The notes below the pieces were generated by a model. It was given only the letters and a program-made list of their open reading frames with translations. It ran no database searches and was not told the DNA's origin. A stretch of DNA of 64,000 bases from Desulfofustis glycolicus DSM 9705 (lineage in GTDB: Bacteria > Desulfobacterota > Desulfobulbia > Desulfobulbales > Desulfocapsaceae). Position numbers and translations under genes: made by a program. Shown piece after piece: positions 1 through 10,800 of the stretch. The DNA is taken from the NCBI RefSeq assembly GCF_900130015.1, contig NZ_FQXS01000010.1, positions 108,724 through 172,723 on the forward strand. Reading direction: 5' to 3'. The stretch's first letter is position 1; the number at the start of each line of letters is the position of its first letter.

Positions 1-27
1 TCCGTGAACCAAGGCTTTCCCCTGCAT
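1..27 (-). CDS. 5' end of an unidentified gene (partial)
   Basis: Only the first nine codons (MQGKALVHG) lie in the window; the gene continues beyond position 1. A strong ribosome binding site (GGAGGAGAG) sits 6-8 nt before the ATG, and the ATG is 4 bases past the stop codon of the Mrr-type nuclease gene, so it looks like the next cistron of the defence operon. Nothing can be said about its function from nine residues. Confidence 0.55.
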
Positions 28-31
28 TTTC

Positions 32-1066
32 TTACTCTCCTCCTGCCGTATATTCTTCATCAATTTCAAACAAGTCAGGCGTCGAGCGATGAACGCCGAT
101 GCCGTGTTCCATCAGGAGCATCACGAGCTGTTCGCCATTCATCAGGGCGATGGGGGTCTTGTCAGACTGGGCAGCTTCCTTGACGGCTCCTGAGCTGAAG
201 TCGCTCGTGGTGATGATCAAACCTTGTTCGTGCGCCCCCAGACTGCCGCGCACCTGCTGCACCACCGGAGCCTGTATGTTGTTTTTAATCCTCCACTTCT
301 TGACCTGGACGGCCATCTTGATGCGGACCACGTCACCCACCACCAGGGTGCCCCGAACATCAATGCCGCCGTCGCCGCTGAGCTTGGTCACTTCGACCAT
401 CTCAAAACCCATCTCCGCCAGCAACTGTGAGATGAGCTCCTCGAACTCACCAGGCTTCATGTCCAGCAACCTCTCGCGCAGGGTTCTTCGAATCTGGTGG
501 TTGTGCTGCTCGATTTGGAACGCGAGGCCTTGTCCCATCCATCGGCTCAGGCCCACATAGCCACGGCCGTGTTGGACAAAGCGAGGGCGCTCACCGCGTT
601 TCTGCTGGCGTTTGATTTCGGTAATTACCTGGGCGTACATGGTGGCCTCGGGCGTTTTGCCGCCTGTCACTAGCCAACTTTTTTGCAGGGCCTTCTTGGT
701 AATTTCCTTGTAATGCATCGGCTTCTTGCCGCCGAACTCCTCAAGCACTTTCTGAGCACAATCAGTGAACGAAAAACCAGAGTTAGGTTCTGGAGCCTTT
801 TGGATGGTTGCAGGAACCGGCGCGGCGCCGCTCGATACTGAAGTTGAATCCCGAAGTGCGAAGGTCTGAGGACCGACCTTTATAAAAGGCGACTTGTCCC
901 CATTGCGCTTGATGTCGGAGTAGAGGCGGGCGCTGACGGTGGCGTCTGGGGTCTTTCCTTCGGAGTGCCAGAGACCAGCAGCCATAATCCGCTCGGCAAT
1001 CTCTTTAGCATGGAGAGGCCTTTCAGCTCCTTTCAAAATCTCCAATGCAGCAGCTTGCACATTCAA
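32..1066 (-). CDS. Mrr-type restriction endonuclease with two HARE-HTH domains
   Basis: The 344-residue protein has two related N-terminal modules (about residues 1-73 and 98-175). Each shows the HARE-HTH pattern: a predicted winged helix with a 'GKTPxAT' segment and a following 'IKR' helix. The C-terminal part (about 195-330) matches the Mrr catalytic fold: an FEELISQLL helix, GDGGIDV carrying the catalytic Asp, and QVKKW carrying the QxK motif. Mrr nucleases cut DNA, often modified DNA. The start is a TTG whose last two bases overlap the TGA stop of res (TTGA), so translation is probably coupled to the type III Res gene. It could act as a backup effector or as a type IV enzyme; the substrate is not known. 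Confidence 0.8.
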   Translation of the reverse strand: MNVQAAALEILKGAERPLHAKEIAERIMAAGLWHSEGKTPDATVSARLYSDIKRNGDKSPFIKVGPQTFALRDSTSVSSGAAPVPATIQKAPEPNSGFSFTDCAQKVLEEFGGKKPMHYKEITKKALQKSWLVTGGKTPEATMYAQVITEIKRQQKRGERPRFVQHGRGYVGLSRWMGQGLAFQIEQHNHQIRRTLRERLLDMKPGEFEELISQLLAEMGFEMVEVTKLSGDGGIDVRGTLVVGDVVRIKMAVQVKKWRIKNNIQAPVVQQVRGSLGAHEQGLIITTSDFSSGAVKEAAQSDKTPIALMNGEQLVMLLMEHGIGVHRSTPDLFEIDEEYTAGGE

Positions 1067-4000
1067 TTGTATGCACCTCCCGCACCGATAATCTCCATCA
1101 GCTTCCCGTAGTCGGTCACCACGTCGTATTTCACGTGTTCGGGATCAATTTTGCGGTTGACCTCCGCAAAAAACTTACGGGCGCATTCGATTTTGGTTTG
1201 TTCGATTGCCCGCAGCTCCATGCTGGACATGGAGCCTTTGGTCTCGGCAACGAAATAAATGTGCTTGACCGAGCCTTCCTTGAAGGAAATGGCCCAGTCC
1301 GGGTTGTAGTCGCCGACGGGAGTAGGAATCAGGAAGCCTCTGGGGAGCTTTGCATAAACGACCACCTCGGTGCTGGTGTCCAGCTCTTTGACAAACTCCC
1401 GCTCAACCTTGGAGTCAGTAATCACGTAGTCATAGATGTGGTTCTTCAGCTTCTCGCTGGCTTTGGTAAAGTCCTGCTTGCTTTGGCCTGCAGTGAAAAT
1501 ATCGATATCGTGAGTCTCGGTAATGTTGTCGTAACTCAGCCGCTCGATGATGATCGTGGCCTTCTGCTCATTGATAAGCCGTGAGCTTTCGGCAATGAAA
1601 TGCTCCGGGTTCTGCTTGAATTGCTTGAAAACCGCCGTCTGAACGCCGCTCAATATCTCGGCGATGGTCTTTCTTGTCAGTTGGGTGCTTTCGGCGACTT
1701 TCCCGAGCAAGTCATAGGTGACCATGGAATGGATTGAGGCATTATGGGTTTCGACTGATGTATTAGTCAGCGTGAATCCGTCACCGCTTCTGAGTTGGCC
1801 ATCGGTGATCTGATTGCCCTGGACACCGCTTTGGATGGTGTATTGCAGCGGCGTCACTCGCAGCTCTTTGTCCAGAGCCTGGATGCTGTTTCGAATGAGT
1901 TCACTGGAATCAAATTCGACACGGTAGACCGCCTTTTGATTGATCCGACTCCAGAGCGCCTTAAACTCTTTTTTGTCGAAGTTGGCATTGAGCGGATTGG
2001 TCTTCGGCTTGCGGTCATCACCCACGTCGGGCAGCTGGGACTCGCTGAAGACGCTGTCGATCAGGCCGAAAATCTGCTCCGCATAAGAGGCGAGTTCGGG
2101 CGGAAGCGCCGCCAGGGTCCCATTGGCTTTTGCCTCGTGGTAGGCTTCGGCAACCTGATCAACGTCATCGGTGTAGTCGTTCTTGAGCAGATACTTGTAT
2201 ATCTGCTTGGCCAGGACCAGCGTAATTTCCAACGTGCCGGTTTCCGTGGTGATGGTCTTTCCTGTGAAGTAGGCTTCGTCCGCTTTGTGGGGGCGCGCAG
2301 AGAGGGAATCGCTGATCTCACGCTGAAGATTTCCGACAAAGTCCTTGTAGCTCTCACTGGCGACAACGGTAAGGATATTCACGTCATGGACCGTCGCCGG
2401 GTTGTCCATGCGGTCCCCATGCTGATTGACACTAATCCGCAACCCCCGGCCAACTTCCTGGCGGCGCGAGATCGTGTTGTCGCTGTGCTTGAGCATGCAC
2501 ATGACGAAGACATTGGGGTTGTCCCAGCCTTCCCGCAGGGCAGAGTGGGAGAAAATAAACCGGACCGGTTCCGTGAAGGAGAGCAGCCGTTCCTTGTCCT
2601 TCAGGATCAGATCATAGGCATCCACGTCATCGGAAAGCCCGGCTTCCTCTCCACGCGTCTTGAAGCTCGGATCGGTGAGCTTCTTGGTTTTCTTGTCGAT
2701 GGAGAAGTAACCGTTGTGGGTGCGACCGACGGGAATACCTTTCAGATATTCCTGGTACATCCCACCATCCAATGGAAGAAGGCTTAAATATTCGGCCCTT
2801 AGCCGTTCGTACTCTTCTTCAAAAATCCTGGCGTATTCTCCCTGTTCATCGGCCTGGCTATAGTCCCGGTATTTGACCACCTCGTCGATAAAGAAAAGGG
2901 ACAGCACCTTGATGCCCTGGGCAAAAAGAACCTGCTCCTTCTCAAGGTGAGCCCTGATCGCCTCCCGGATCTGAATCCGCCGGATAGCCATTTCCGTGAT
3001 GTCGCCGGTTGCATCTCCCGCACACAGAACATGGCCATTGGTGAACTCCACCGTGTCCTTGTTGGCGTCGATCTGGGCGATAACAAAGCCGCGATATTGG
3101 TCCAGCTCGTTTGATTCAACGAACAGATCCTTGCCTTGCTCCAGGCGTTTGACGATCCGCTTGATCCCGCCGCCCTGGCGCACTTCCATTTCGATTCGGG
3201 CAACTGGTGCCTTTTGGGAAATTTCTATGGATTCCAGGTAGAGATAGGCGTTGGTGCCAGCCAGGCCCTTGACGGCAATTCCACGCACCGCGATCTTCTT
3301 CACCAGCTTCTGGTTATAGGCGTCCAGGGCATCGAGGCGGTGGATTTTGTTGTGCGTGGTCCGGTGGGTGGCCGAATAACGCAGGATCATCAGCGGTTTG
3401 AACTTGGCCAACGCCTCCAGCGTCTTTTTGCCCTCCATCTTCTGTGGTTCATCCAGGATCAGGATAGGGCGGTTGCTGCTGATCACATCAATAGGCTTGC
3501 GCGACTGGAAGTCGTCCAACTCGTCATAGATGCGGCGGTTATCCTTTCCCGTGGCATTAAATGCCTGGATATTGATGACCATGACATTAATGCCCGCATC
3601 GGAAGAGAAGCTTTCCAGATGGTGCAGCTGCTTTGAGTTGTAGGCAAAAAAGAGGGCCTTCTTGCCGTAACTCTCGGTGAAATGCTCGGCGGTAATTTCC
3701 AGCGACTTGAGCACGCCCTCGCGGATGGCTATGCTGGGGACGACCACAATGAACTTGGTCCAGCCGTACCGCTTGTTCATCTCGAAGAAGGTCTTGACGT
3801 AGCAGTAGGTCTTGCCGGTCCCGGTTTCCATCTCGACATCAAGATGAAGGGGGCAAATGGTTTTCGCTTCCTTCTTGTATATGGCTGGTGCAGCTACATA
3901 AATATCTTTGCGAGAATCTTTTACATGGAAATCATCTAATGCCTGTGACAAAGGTAGGTTCTGCCGTCGCTGCACTGCCTGGATGTTGGCGAGCAGCTGG

Positions 4001-4203
4001 GTGTCGGTCAACTGAATGTCGGCGTTCTTGAAACCTGACAACGCTAAAAATGAAGTCTGGTATTGGCCTTGCTCATCCCTCTTTCCAACTCCGGGATCAA
4101 TACGATATGCAATACCAGTGGTATTCACCTGCGCGGCAAAGCAGTCAACCACGGACTCAACAGCGTTAGTCTGATAGGCCTGGACTTTGAACTTCAGTTT
4201 CAT
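1063..4203 (-). CDS. res: Type III restriction enzyme, Res subunit
   Basis: A 1046-residue superfamily 2 helicase-nuclease. Walker A (ETGTGKT) lies near residue 126 and the motif II equivalent (LDEPQ) near 252. The SATH motif follows near 280, and the helicase C-terminal domain carries [15 protein letters not shown] and [10 protein letters not shown]. Close to the C-terminus, NPDW followed by VAETKG matches the PD-(D/E)xK nuclease site of type III Res subunits. In these systems Res works with Mod, translocates or slides on DNA between two head-to-head sites, and cuts about 25 bp away. It starts 12 bp after mod with an AAGGAGGG ribosome binding site. All catalytic motifs appear intact. Confidence 0.93.
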   Translation of the reverse strand: MKLKFKVQAYQTNAVESVVDCFAAQVNTTGIAYRIDPGVGKRDEQGQYQTSFLALSGFKNADIQLTDTQLLANIQAVQRRQNLPLSQALDDFHVKDSRKDIYVAAPAIYKKEAKTICPLHLDVEMETGTGKTYCYVKTFFEMNKRYGWTKFIVVVPSIAIREGVLKSLEITAEHFTESYGKKALFFAYNSKQLHHLESFSSDAGINVMVINIQAFNATGKDNRRIYDELDDFQSRKPIDVISSNRPILILDEPQKMEGKKTLEALAKFKPLMILRYSATHRTTHNKIHRLDALDAYNQKLVKKIAVRGIAVKGLAGTNAYLYLESIEISQKAPVARIEMEVRQGGGIKRIVKRLEQGKDLFVESNELDQYRGFVIAQIDANKDTVEFTNGHVLCAGDATGDITEMAIRRIQIREAIRAHLEKEQVLFAQGIKVLSLFFIDEVVKYRDYSQADEQGEYARIFEEEYERLRAEYLSLLPLDGGMYQEYLKGIPVGRTHNGYFSIDKKTKKLTDPSFKTRGEEAGLSDDVDAYDLILKDKERLLSFTEPVRFIFSHSALREGWDNPNVFVMCMLKHSDNTISRRQEVGRGLRISVNQHGDRMDNPATVHDVNILTVVASESYKDFVGNLQREISDSLSARPHKADEAYFTGKTITTETGTLEITLVLAKQIYKYLLKNDYTDDVDQVAEAYHEAKANGTLAALPPELASYAEQIFGLIDSVFSESQLPDVGDDRKPKTNPLNANFDKKEFKALWSRINQKAVYRVEFDSSELIRNSIQALDKELRVTPLQYTIQSGVQGNQITDGQLRSGDGFTLTNTSVETHNASIHSMVTYDLLGKVAESTQLTRKTIAEILSGVQTAVFKQFKQNPEHFIAESSRLINEQKATIIIERLSYDNITETHDIDIFTAGQSKQDFTKASEKLKNHIYDYVITDSKVEREFVKELDTSTEVVVYAKLPRGFLIPTPVGDYNPDWAISFKEGSVKHIYFVAETKGSMSSMELRAIEQTKIECARKFFAEVNRKIDPEHVKYDVVTDYGKLMEIIGAGGAYN

Positions 4204-4215
4204 GCCAAGCCCTCC

Positions 4216-6096
4216 TTATATCGATTTCACTTCAGTGCCTGGAGACAACTGTTTGAAGATCTGCTCCACGTTGATCTTGACGGCATCGGAGACAAAACCG
4301 GTGTCACGGAACACAACTCTTAGCGGCTCAAACCGGGCCAGCTCCTTGACCAAGTCCTCATTCACGCTGGTATCGAAGCAGGCGACAAGATCGTAGGGCG
4401 GCTCATTGACAAAGAAGACAGTCTTGCCCTGGATGGTCTCTTTTCGGATGGGCAGTGAAAGATCCACGCCCCAGTCCAGCAATACCTGAAATAACAGGTC
4501 TTCGGGTTTACGGTCCGGCTTGATGTTGTCGGAGTATAACTTCAACTGGCCTTGCTCGATGGCGTCCGGTTTATAGTAGACGTCGGTCATGTTGGATGAA
4601 TCGATTTTGAGAACACGGAAGCCGATATCCTTTTTCCAGCCTTCATGGCATTCGCCTTCGAGAATCTTTTTGCCAGAGCGGCGGATACGCTCCTTGCTGA
4701 TTTCTGCAATGTTTTTGTAATTAGCTTTAAATGCCTCTGATTTCTCGTCGCAGAGTTCAGGCAGTTGTGCCATGATGAACCTACGGTTGCCGCCGTCTTC
4801 TGCATTGAGTTGCATAACGGCATGAGCGGTAGGAGAAGATCCAGCAAAAAAATCGAGAATAACATCATTCGACGAAGTAATTTGTACAAAATGCTTGATT
4901 AACTTAGATGGCTTTGGAAAAGAGAATATCTTTCCATTACCAAACATTTCGTTAATTTCTCCAGTTCCGGCCTGAGTATATGGTCCCTCACAAATAGAAA
5001 ACATTTTTGATCCGCGAATTTGTCCATCCTCGTCCTTTAAATATTGTTTATAATCAACTGTCCATCCACCCTTCTTCTGCGTGAATACGAGCTCATCTTG
5101 TTCTAGAGCGTTGTCCACTCTTTTCTTTGACCATTGCCATTGTTTTTCTGGCCATATTTCAAGTCCTCTCCACTTTATTGGGAATCGTAAATTGGGTCGT
5201 TCATCCATACTGTTAGTTGCAAGAGGCTGTTTTCTGTAGGGCCCTCTAAAGTTGAATTTTTCATCTTTGAATTTGTAATATTTCAATACGCCATCATCAG
5301 GAGGTAATACGATAGTTCCAAGATTATCTTTACACTTTGCATACATCATCACATATTCATGAAGAACAATGACATGCTTTGATTTTGCCCCGCCCCCATA
5401 AGACTTTTTCCAAACGTTAACAGCTACAAAATTCTGTTCTCCGAAAATCTCATCAAGGACTTTCCTTAAATTATGCACCTCACCATCGTCAATACTGATA
5501 AAAATCAGCCCATCATCTCGTAGAAGGTTTCTCGCCAGTCTCAATCGTGGATAAATCATTGAAAGCCAATCAGAGTGGAATCGCCCATTTGCCTCTGTGT
5601 TTGCTATCAGCCGATTACCTTCCTCATCCTTCTGATTCGACCTTATCAGGAATTCTTTTGCGTTTTCCGCAAAATCGTCCTCATAAATAAAGTCGTTACC
5701 CGTGTTGTAAGGTGGGTCGATGTAGATCATCTTGACCTTGCCGAGGTAGGTCTCCTGGAGCAGTTTCAAGGCCTCCAGGTTGTCGCCCTCGATAAACAGG
5801 TTCTTCGTGGTATCGAAATATACACTCTCTTCCCGACAGGGGCGCAGGGTCCTGGCGATGGGCGCGTTGGCGGTGAGCAGGGCTTCCCGCTTGCCTGGCC
5901 AGTTGAGGTGGTAGCGCTCCTGCGGGCCTTCCACGATGGACTCGGATAACTCCTGCCGCAACTGGTCGAAGTCGACTGCCAGCCTTAACTGACCGCCTTC
6001 GCCCTGGCCCTCGGTCACGCAGTCGGGAAAAAGCTCGCGGATACGGGCGATGTTTTCCTGGGTCAGGTTCGGGGAGTGCATTTTCAATTTTTCCAT
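4216..6096 (-). CDS. mod: Type III restriction-modification DNA methyltransferase, Mod subunit
   Basis: This is a site-specific adenine-N6 methyltransferase that supplies both modification and target recognition for Res. Motif IV DPPYNTGNDF precedes motif I (DFFAGSSPTAHAV), the beta-class order typical of type III Mod. The central region between them (about residues 150-420) is the variable target-recognition part and is visibly AT-rich. The reading frame is open further upstream, but the ATG at 6096 has an AAAGG ribosome binding site 8 nt away and begins MEKLKMHSPNL, as Mod proteins do. It follows the abi gene by 37 bp. The recognition sequence cannot be predicted from sequence alone. Confidence 0.93.
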   Translation of the reverse strand: MEKLKMHSPNLTQENIARIRELFPDCVTEGQGEGGQLRLAVDFDQLRQELSESIVEGPQERYHLNWPGKREALLTANAPIARTLRPCREESVYFDTTKNLFIEGDNLEALKLLQETYLGKVKMIYIDPPYNTGNDFIYEDDFAENAKEFLIRSNQKDEEGNRLIANTEANGRFHSDWLSMIYPRLRLARNLLRDDGLIFISIDDGEVHNLRKVLDEIFGEQNFVAVNVWKKSYGGGAKSKHVIVLHEYVMMYAKCKDNLGTIVLPPDDGVLKYYKFKDEKFNFRGPYRKQPLATNSMDERPNLRFPIKWRGLEIWPEKQWQWSKKRVDNALEQDELVFTQKKGGWTVDYKQYLKDEDGQIRGSKMFSICEGPYTQAGTGEINEMFGNGKIFSFPKPSKLIKHFVQITSSNDVILDFFAGSSPTAHAVMQLNAEDGGNRRFIMAQLPELCDEKSEAFKANYKNIAEISKERIRRSGKKILEGECHEGWKKDIGFRVLKIDSSNMTDVYYKPDAIEQGQLKLYSDNIKPDRKPEDLLFQVLLDWGVDLSLPIRKETIQGKTVFFVNEPPYDLVACFDTSVNEDLVKELARFEPLRVVFRDTGFVSDAVKINVEQIFKQLSPGTEVKSI

Positions 6097-6133
6097 AACA
6101 GTAACCTTTGTAAAAAAGGCATCATGCCCATTT

Positions 6134-7036
6134 TTATATATGACCATGCCAAATTGGCCGATGCCGCCAATCATCTGGAAAACCCATATGGCGGTCTCTT
6201 ACGTCTGGGTGTTTGGTCAATAGTATCCCTAGCCGTTTTTTCCAGCTGTGAGGATTGATCTGGTCCATCAAATACGCCAGCATAACCAATGTGTTGTAAA
6301 GCCTTTTACCATCCTCAGTATTGAAATTTTCCAAGAGCTCCGAAGGGGTCAGTCGCGGGAGTTTCCATGCGAATACAAACTCTCGGTTCCATAGCCTTGC
6401 GTGGTGAGCACAAAGATTGCGGACTATACTCAGGTGGTGCAGAAAGGAGGTCAGATTGACTTCATCAAGACCATAAACCTTGGCGATTGCGTTCCGATCT
6501 TTGCCATGACACAGATTCGAATACCACTTGGAAAGCTGCCCGAGAGTCATTATCTCGCAGATAACCCACAGCGGCGGCAACCCCTCATCATAGACATCGA
6601 AATGGCGGACAAAGACCTCAGAGCTGGAGCGGACTACTTCCTTCAGGTTACGGACATTCTCTTCATGTGACCAGCGTCCCTTTTTGAAAATGCGACTATC
6701 AAGGTGCGCATGGGGGCCGTAAGTGTGGGAAAGGTAGTAGGCCCAGCGCGTGCGCAACGATACCTCAAGCCGTTCGATGGCGTCCATGACTAACAGGCGT
6801 AGTTCCCGGTCAAAAATATAGTGCTCTAGAACTGTGTTGAAACAGGTACCGGGTTTGAAGAGGTGGGCTGGGTGATCTTGCTCGTACGGTAACCAATAGG
6901 CGGCTAATCGATAGTAGTTCAAGTGGGAGAGATAACGCTTAACTCGCTCCGGGTCGGTTATCTCCATTCCCCTTGAACGGAGGAGATCGACTTGTTCCTC
7001 AAATGTCTTGGGAGGCTTAGAAAATCTCAATGCCAT
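6134..7036 (-). CDS. abiF: AbiF/Abi_2-family abortive infection protein (HEPN)
   Basis: A protein of about 300 residues of the Abi_2 (AbiD/AbiF) family. The N-terminus KPPKTFEEQVDLLRSRG and the following LSHLNYYRLAAYW are typical of the family. Near residue 220 the segment RNLCAHHARLWNR contains the R-x4-H motif of HEPN ribonucleases. Family members arrest growth or block phage, and they are structural relatives of the Cas13 HEPN nuclease. The ATG at 7036 is preferred; a TTG at 7042 is in frame, and neither has a good ribosome binding site. A hairpin ending in a T-run and a separate promoter lie directly upstream (7054-7126), so this gene may be expressed apart from the helicase genes before it. 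Confidence 0.85.
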   Translation of the reverse strand: MALRFSKPPKTFEEQVDLLRSRGMEITDPERVKRYLSHLNYYRLAAYWLPYEQDHPAHLFKPGTCFNTVLEHYIFDRELRLLVMDAIERLEVSLRTRWAYYLSHTYGPHAHLDSRIFKKGRWSHEENVRNLKEVVRSSSEVFVRHFDVYDEGLPPLWVICEIMTLGQLSKWYSNLCHGKDRNAIAKVYGLDEVNLTSFLHHLSIVRNLCAHHARLWNREFVFAWKLPRLTPSELLENFNTEDGKRLYNTLVMLAYLMDQINPHSWKKRLGILLTKHPDVRDRHMGFPDDWRHRPIWHGHI

Positions 7037-7047
7037 CCCCAATAAAA

Positions 7048-7100
7048 AAAGTAACCCCCCATGGTGCGCAGAGCTTACGAGATGCGTGGGGGGTGTTGTT
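7048..7100 (-). ncRNA. Structured RNA upstream of abiF (abiF-RNA-like hairpin)
   Basis: Read on the minus strand, ACCCCCCA (7094-7087) pairs perfectly with TGGGGGGT (7061-7054). Inside it, CGCA pairs with TGCG around a 12-nt loop, with a one-sided CACCA bulge. A short interval and seven Ts (7042-7050) follow, so the hairpin could end a short RNA of about 70 nt or attenuate read-through into abiF. Its own promoter lies just upstream. A structured RNA class located next to abiF genes (abiF RNA motif) has been reported from comparative genomics; I place this hairpin there by position and shape, not by covariance search. Confidence 0.6.
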
Positions 7101-7126
7101 CGAATTGAAAAATTGATAAAACAAGT
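7098..7126 (-). promoter_or_regulatory. Sigma-70-type promoter ahead of the abiF hairpin
   Basis: On the minus strand TTGCTA and TATACT are separated by exactly 17 bp in the gap between the DUF4391 gene and abiF. The predicted transcript starts roughly 20-25 nt before the ACCCCCCA stem. The boundaries given are approximate for the core elements and the start region. Confidence 0.5.
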
Positions 7127-7155
7127 ATAATCCCATTGATTTGATTTAGCAAAGA

Positions 7156-7821
7156 TTATTGTTTCAATTCCGCCAATATTCCTTTTATTGTACGCAGTTC
7201 AGCATTTATCTCAATTTTGCGGTTAAATTGTTTCTCTTTGCGGAGCCGGGCCTCACAGCGCTCCAGCTCACGGTGCTTGAGCCTAATGAGCTCCATCCGT
7301 TCCACCTGCTCTTGTAGGTCTTCGCCCGGCCGTGCCGGGTGCGGCATCAGGGGCAACAGCAAATGGCCGTAGAGTGCTTCGAGGTCGAAAACCATTGGCA
7401 GGGGCTTGCGTGGCGTATCGGTGGCTGTCCAGTCGCTATTGAAATATTCGCTGATAACCCACTTGCTGGCGTCCGCTTCACTCGGCCGCTTAAAGGCGGC
7501 GACAGGTTTTGCTTTCCCGTCGAACCGGAGCTCATAAATGATCGGGAAAGGAATGGCCAGGTCAATGCAGCGCAGCACCTCGGGTTTGAGTTCGTCCCCT
7601 TTGAGCGTAATACTGAAGATCTGGATTTCAGGCACGGCCTTTGATGCCTTCAGGTTGACTGTCTCCGGGGCAAGCTTATGCTGCCAGACGATCTGTTCTA
7701 CCTGCCGGACAAATAACTGTCTGACAGCGTTAGTTATACTTCCATGCTCGTAGATTTTGTTCTTGGGCAGCACGCGTCCGAAGGCGGCGGTCTTTGGATA
7801 ATCGAAGAGCACGGCTGTCAT
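7156..7821 (-). CDS. DUF4391 domain-containing protein
   Basis: A 221-residue protein beginning MTAVLFDYPKTAAFGRVLPKNKIYEHG, with a conserved central ELRFDGK...AAFKRP...YFNSDW region and a charged, predicted coiled-coil C-terminus (about 175-221). This matches the DUF4391 family, whose biochemical role is unknown and which I know mainly as a neighbour of SNF2-like helicases and type III restriction genes. Its start overlaps the helicase stop by 4 bases (ATGA), which implies coupled translation and a shared function with the helicase. Confidence 0.75.
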   Translation of the reverse strand: MTAVLFDYPKTAAFGRVLPKNKIYEHGSITNAVRQLFVRQVEQIVWQHKLAPETVNLKASKAVPEIQIFSITLKGDELKPEVLRCIDLAIPFPIIYELRFDGKAKPVAAFKRPSEADASKWVISEYFNSDWTATDTPRKPLPMVFDLEALYGHLLLPLMPHPARPGEDLQEQVERMELIRLKHRELERCEARLRKEKQFNRKIEINAELRTIKGILAELKQ

Positions 7822-10800
7822 CCTTCCTCCTGCACCACAAGAAAGGCGACGAGCTCAAAGTCATCGAGCCCGGCGATGGTGTTCACCAGGGCGGTGGTTC
7901 TGCCGCCGGAGAACAAGCTGTCCAGATCCTTTTCCTCCTTGACGTCGATCATCGAACGAATGGCGGTACTTAGCAGGTCGGAACAAGCCTCCATGTTTCG
8001 GCCTTCGTCGGTCTGCTGATTGAAGAGGCGACAGACCGCCTGAATGGGGTCCGGTTGTCCCTTGCAGCTGGATCGCACCAGGTCGAGCAGTGTTTTGACC
8101 TCGGTGTGGTTGGCGATGACCTGGCCATCGCCAGAGATATAGATCAGGTAGTAGGGATGCAGCCGGTTCTGCTGGTTGATGTTGACCGCATGGTTGCGGT
8201 TGCGCAGGGCAAAGATAACACCGGGGTGCAATCCCATTGTGGGCCGGGCTGGGACAACCGCATGCATGCCATTAGGCACGTTGGCAAGGTCGCCATTGGT
8301 TTTGACATAGTTCAGCAGATCCATCCGGAAGTCGTTCAGGCCAAGATCGGTGATGGAAACACCCGTTTTAAGGTCTTCCAGTTCGATCACCTCTTCCTGC
8401 AAGCGCCGGAGTTGCTCCTTTCGATACGAAATCTCGCTGCTTTTTGCCGTGAGGACGTTGTCGTCGCCGGTGGCCGTTACGTCGGCAATAACCATCCGGT
8501 TTTCAACCCGTTCCTTGAGATTGATGTATTCATCCAAAGAAATGTCGGGCCAGTAGTTCACCAGCTGGATGGTTTTGTTGATGGAGCCGATGCGGTCGAT
8601 CCGACCGAATCGCTGAATGATGCGAACCGGATTCCAGTGGATGTCATAGTTGACCAGGTAATCGCAGTCCTGAAGGTTCTGCCCTTCGGAGATACAGTCG
8701 GTGCCAATCAGCAGGTCCAATTCAGCTGGTTCATTTGGCAGCACCTGAGCCTTCTCCTTGGCGCGAGGAGAAAAAAGCGTCAACAGCGACTGAAAATCAT
8801 AATTCTTTCTGAGGGTTGATTTCGGCGTATCTTTGCCGGTTACTTTTCCGGTGTGCAGCCTCTGCGTTGCCAGTAAGGTACCCGCCAGGTTGTTGTAGAG
8901 GTAATTCGCTGTATCGGCAAAGGCAGTGAAGACAAGAACTTTTCTATTGCCATCATTGATAGGGTTTTCAATCTTGCTGAGAATCAGGGACTTGAGGTGT
9001 TGCAGCTTGGCGTCGTCCTCGGGCGTGACTTTTGCCATGGACTCCAGCAAGGCGTTAATGACTTCCAGATCAACCTTCAGATCGTGCTCCCACGAAGGAA
9101 GATCCATGTCGGCAAGGTTTATCTTCACCTTGCCGCCGATCTCGGCGTCATCCGGAACCGGGATATCGTCCTCTTCGGCTTCGAGGTTTGCCAGGCTATC
9201 GGTCCAGTCAGAGACACTGCCAGCATTGCCTGTGACCCTGAATGAATTGATTTTGCTCAGGGTACGGGCGTGGTTGTCGTGCAGGCTTTTCAGGGTAAGC
9301 CGAAAAGCCTCAACCGAGCTTTCCAGGCGTTTGAGCAGATTGGTCGTCATCAATGCCTGCAGGCTTCGTTCGCGGTCCGCCTGCTTCAGCTTCCCTTTGC
9401 CACCTTCCACCTGCGTGTCGTACAGGTCTTCATATTTTTTGAGCCGACTAGGCAGGATGTAGCTGATCGGCGCATAGACAGCGAGCTTGAGCAGCGAGAG
9501 ATGTTCAAAGATCTCGTTAAAGCTCATGACATCCGTGCGCCCGGTCAATGGGGAATGAAATGACAGCGGTTTGCGGCGCTCGGGAAACTGGCCAATAGCA
9601 CTGGTGTCGTAAAAGGTTTGAATGTGCTTGCGTGAACGGGCAATGGTGACGCTGTCAAGCAGTTCAAAGAAGTCAAAATCAAGGGAATCCAGAATAGCTC
9701 GCGCCGTGCGATCCTCGGGTGCCAGTTTTGACCACTGGTTGAAGACCGTTTGGGCATTGCGGAAGATTTCTTCCACTGATCTGCCCGTGCGCAGCTTCTT
9801 GCTGAGATTTTCAGAGTCGCCTTCGTACGCCAGCGCGAGTTGATTGCGCAGATCATTGAAGCGGTTATTGACCGGAGTAGCGGACAGCATCAGAACCTTG
9901 GTTTTAACGCCCTGGCGGACGATCTGGTTCATCAGTTTCTGATAGCGGGTTTCCCGGTCTTTAACGGCATCGTTGTTGCGGAAATTGTGCGATTCATCGA
10001 TGACGACCAGATCATAATTACCCCAGTTAACGCGGTTCAGAGGAATGCCGAACGACTCTCCCGAGGTGCGGGAAAGGTCGGTGTGGCATAGAACGTCATA
10101 ATTGAAGCGATCCCTTGAGAAAATGTTGGTCGTCAGGTTGCTGTTGTAATTAAGCCAGTTGTCTGCAAGTTTCTTGGGGCACAGCACCAACACCGAACGG
10201 TTGCGCAGTTCGTAATACTTCACAACGGCCAGAGCCGTGAATGTTTTACCAAGCCCCACGCTGTCGGCAAGGATGCAGCCGTTGTAGGTTTCCAGCTTGT
10301 TGATAATGCCTATGGCGGCATCACGCTGAAAGTTGAAAAGCTTGTTCCAGACCAGTGTATCCTGATAGCCCGTCCGGTCGTTGGGCAGGACGTCTTCGTC
10401 GATATCATCGAGAAAATCACTAAAAATGTTGTAGAGCATCAGGAAATAGATGCGCTCGGGTGAATTTTCCTTATAGACCGACGTGATATGATCACAGATC
10501 GCGTCGGTCACATCTTCAAGTTTTGTCGGGTCACTCCAGATCTGGTCAAAAAGCTGAAGGTATGTCGACGTAAAGGCCGTCTCGTCTACCCGGTTGACGA
10601 TGTTGGAAACGGCATCACCCTGCTGATATCCCAGATCCACGGCGGTGAAACCATGCAAAGGCATATATGCCGCTTCTAGCGAAGGCCCCTGAATGCAGGC
10701 AAACTGTTGCATCGGGGATTTGGTTTTGTTGGAGCGGAATCTGGCTTTGCGGCCCATCCATTCGGCACACTCGCGGGCAATGGCACGCTGGGTGAGTTTA

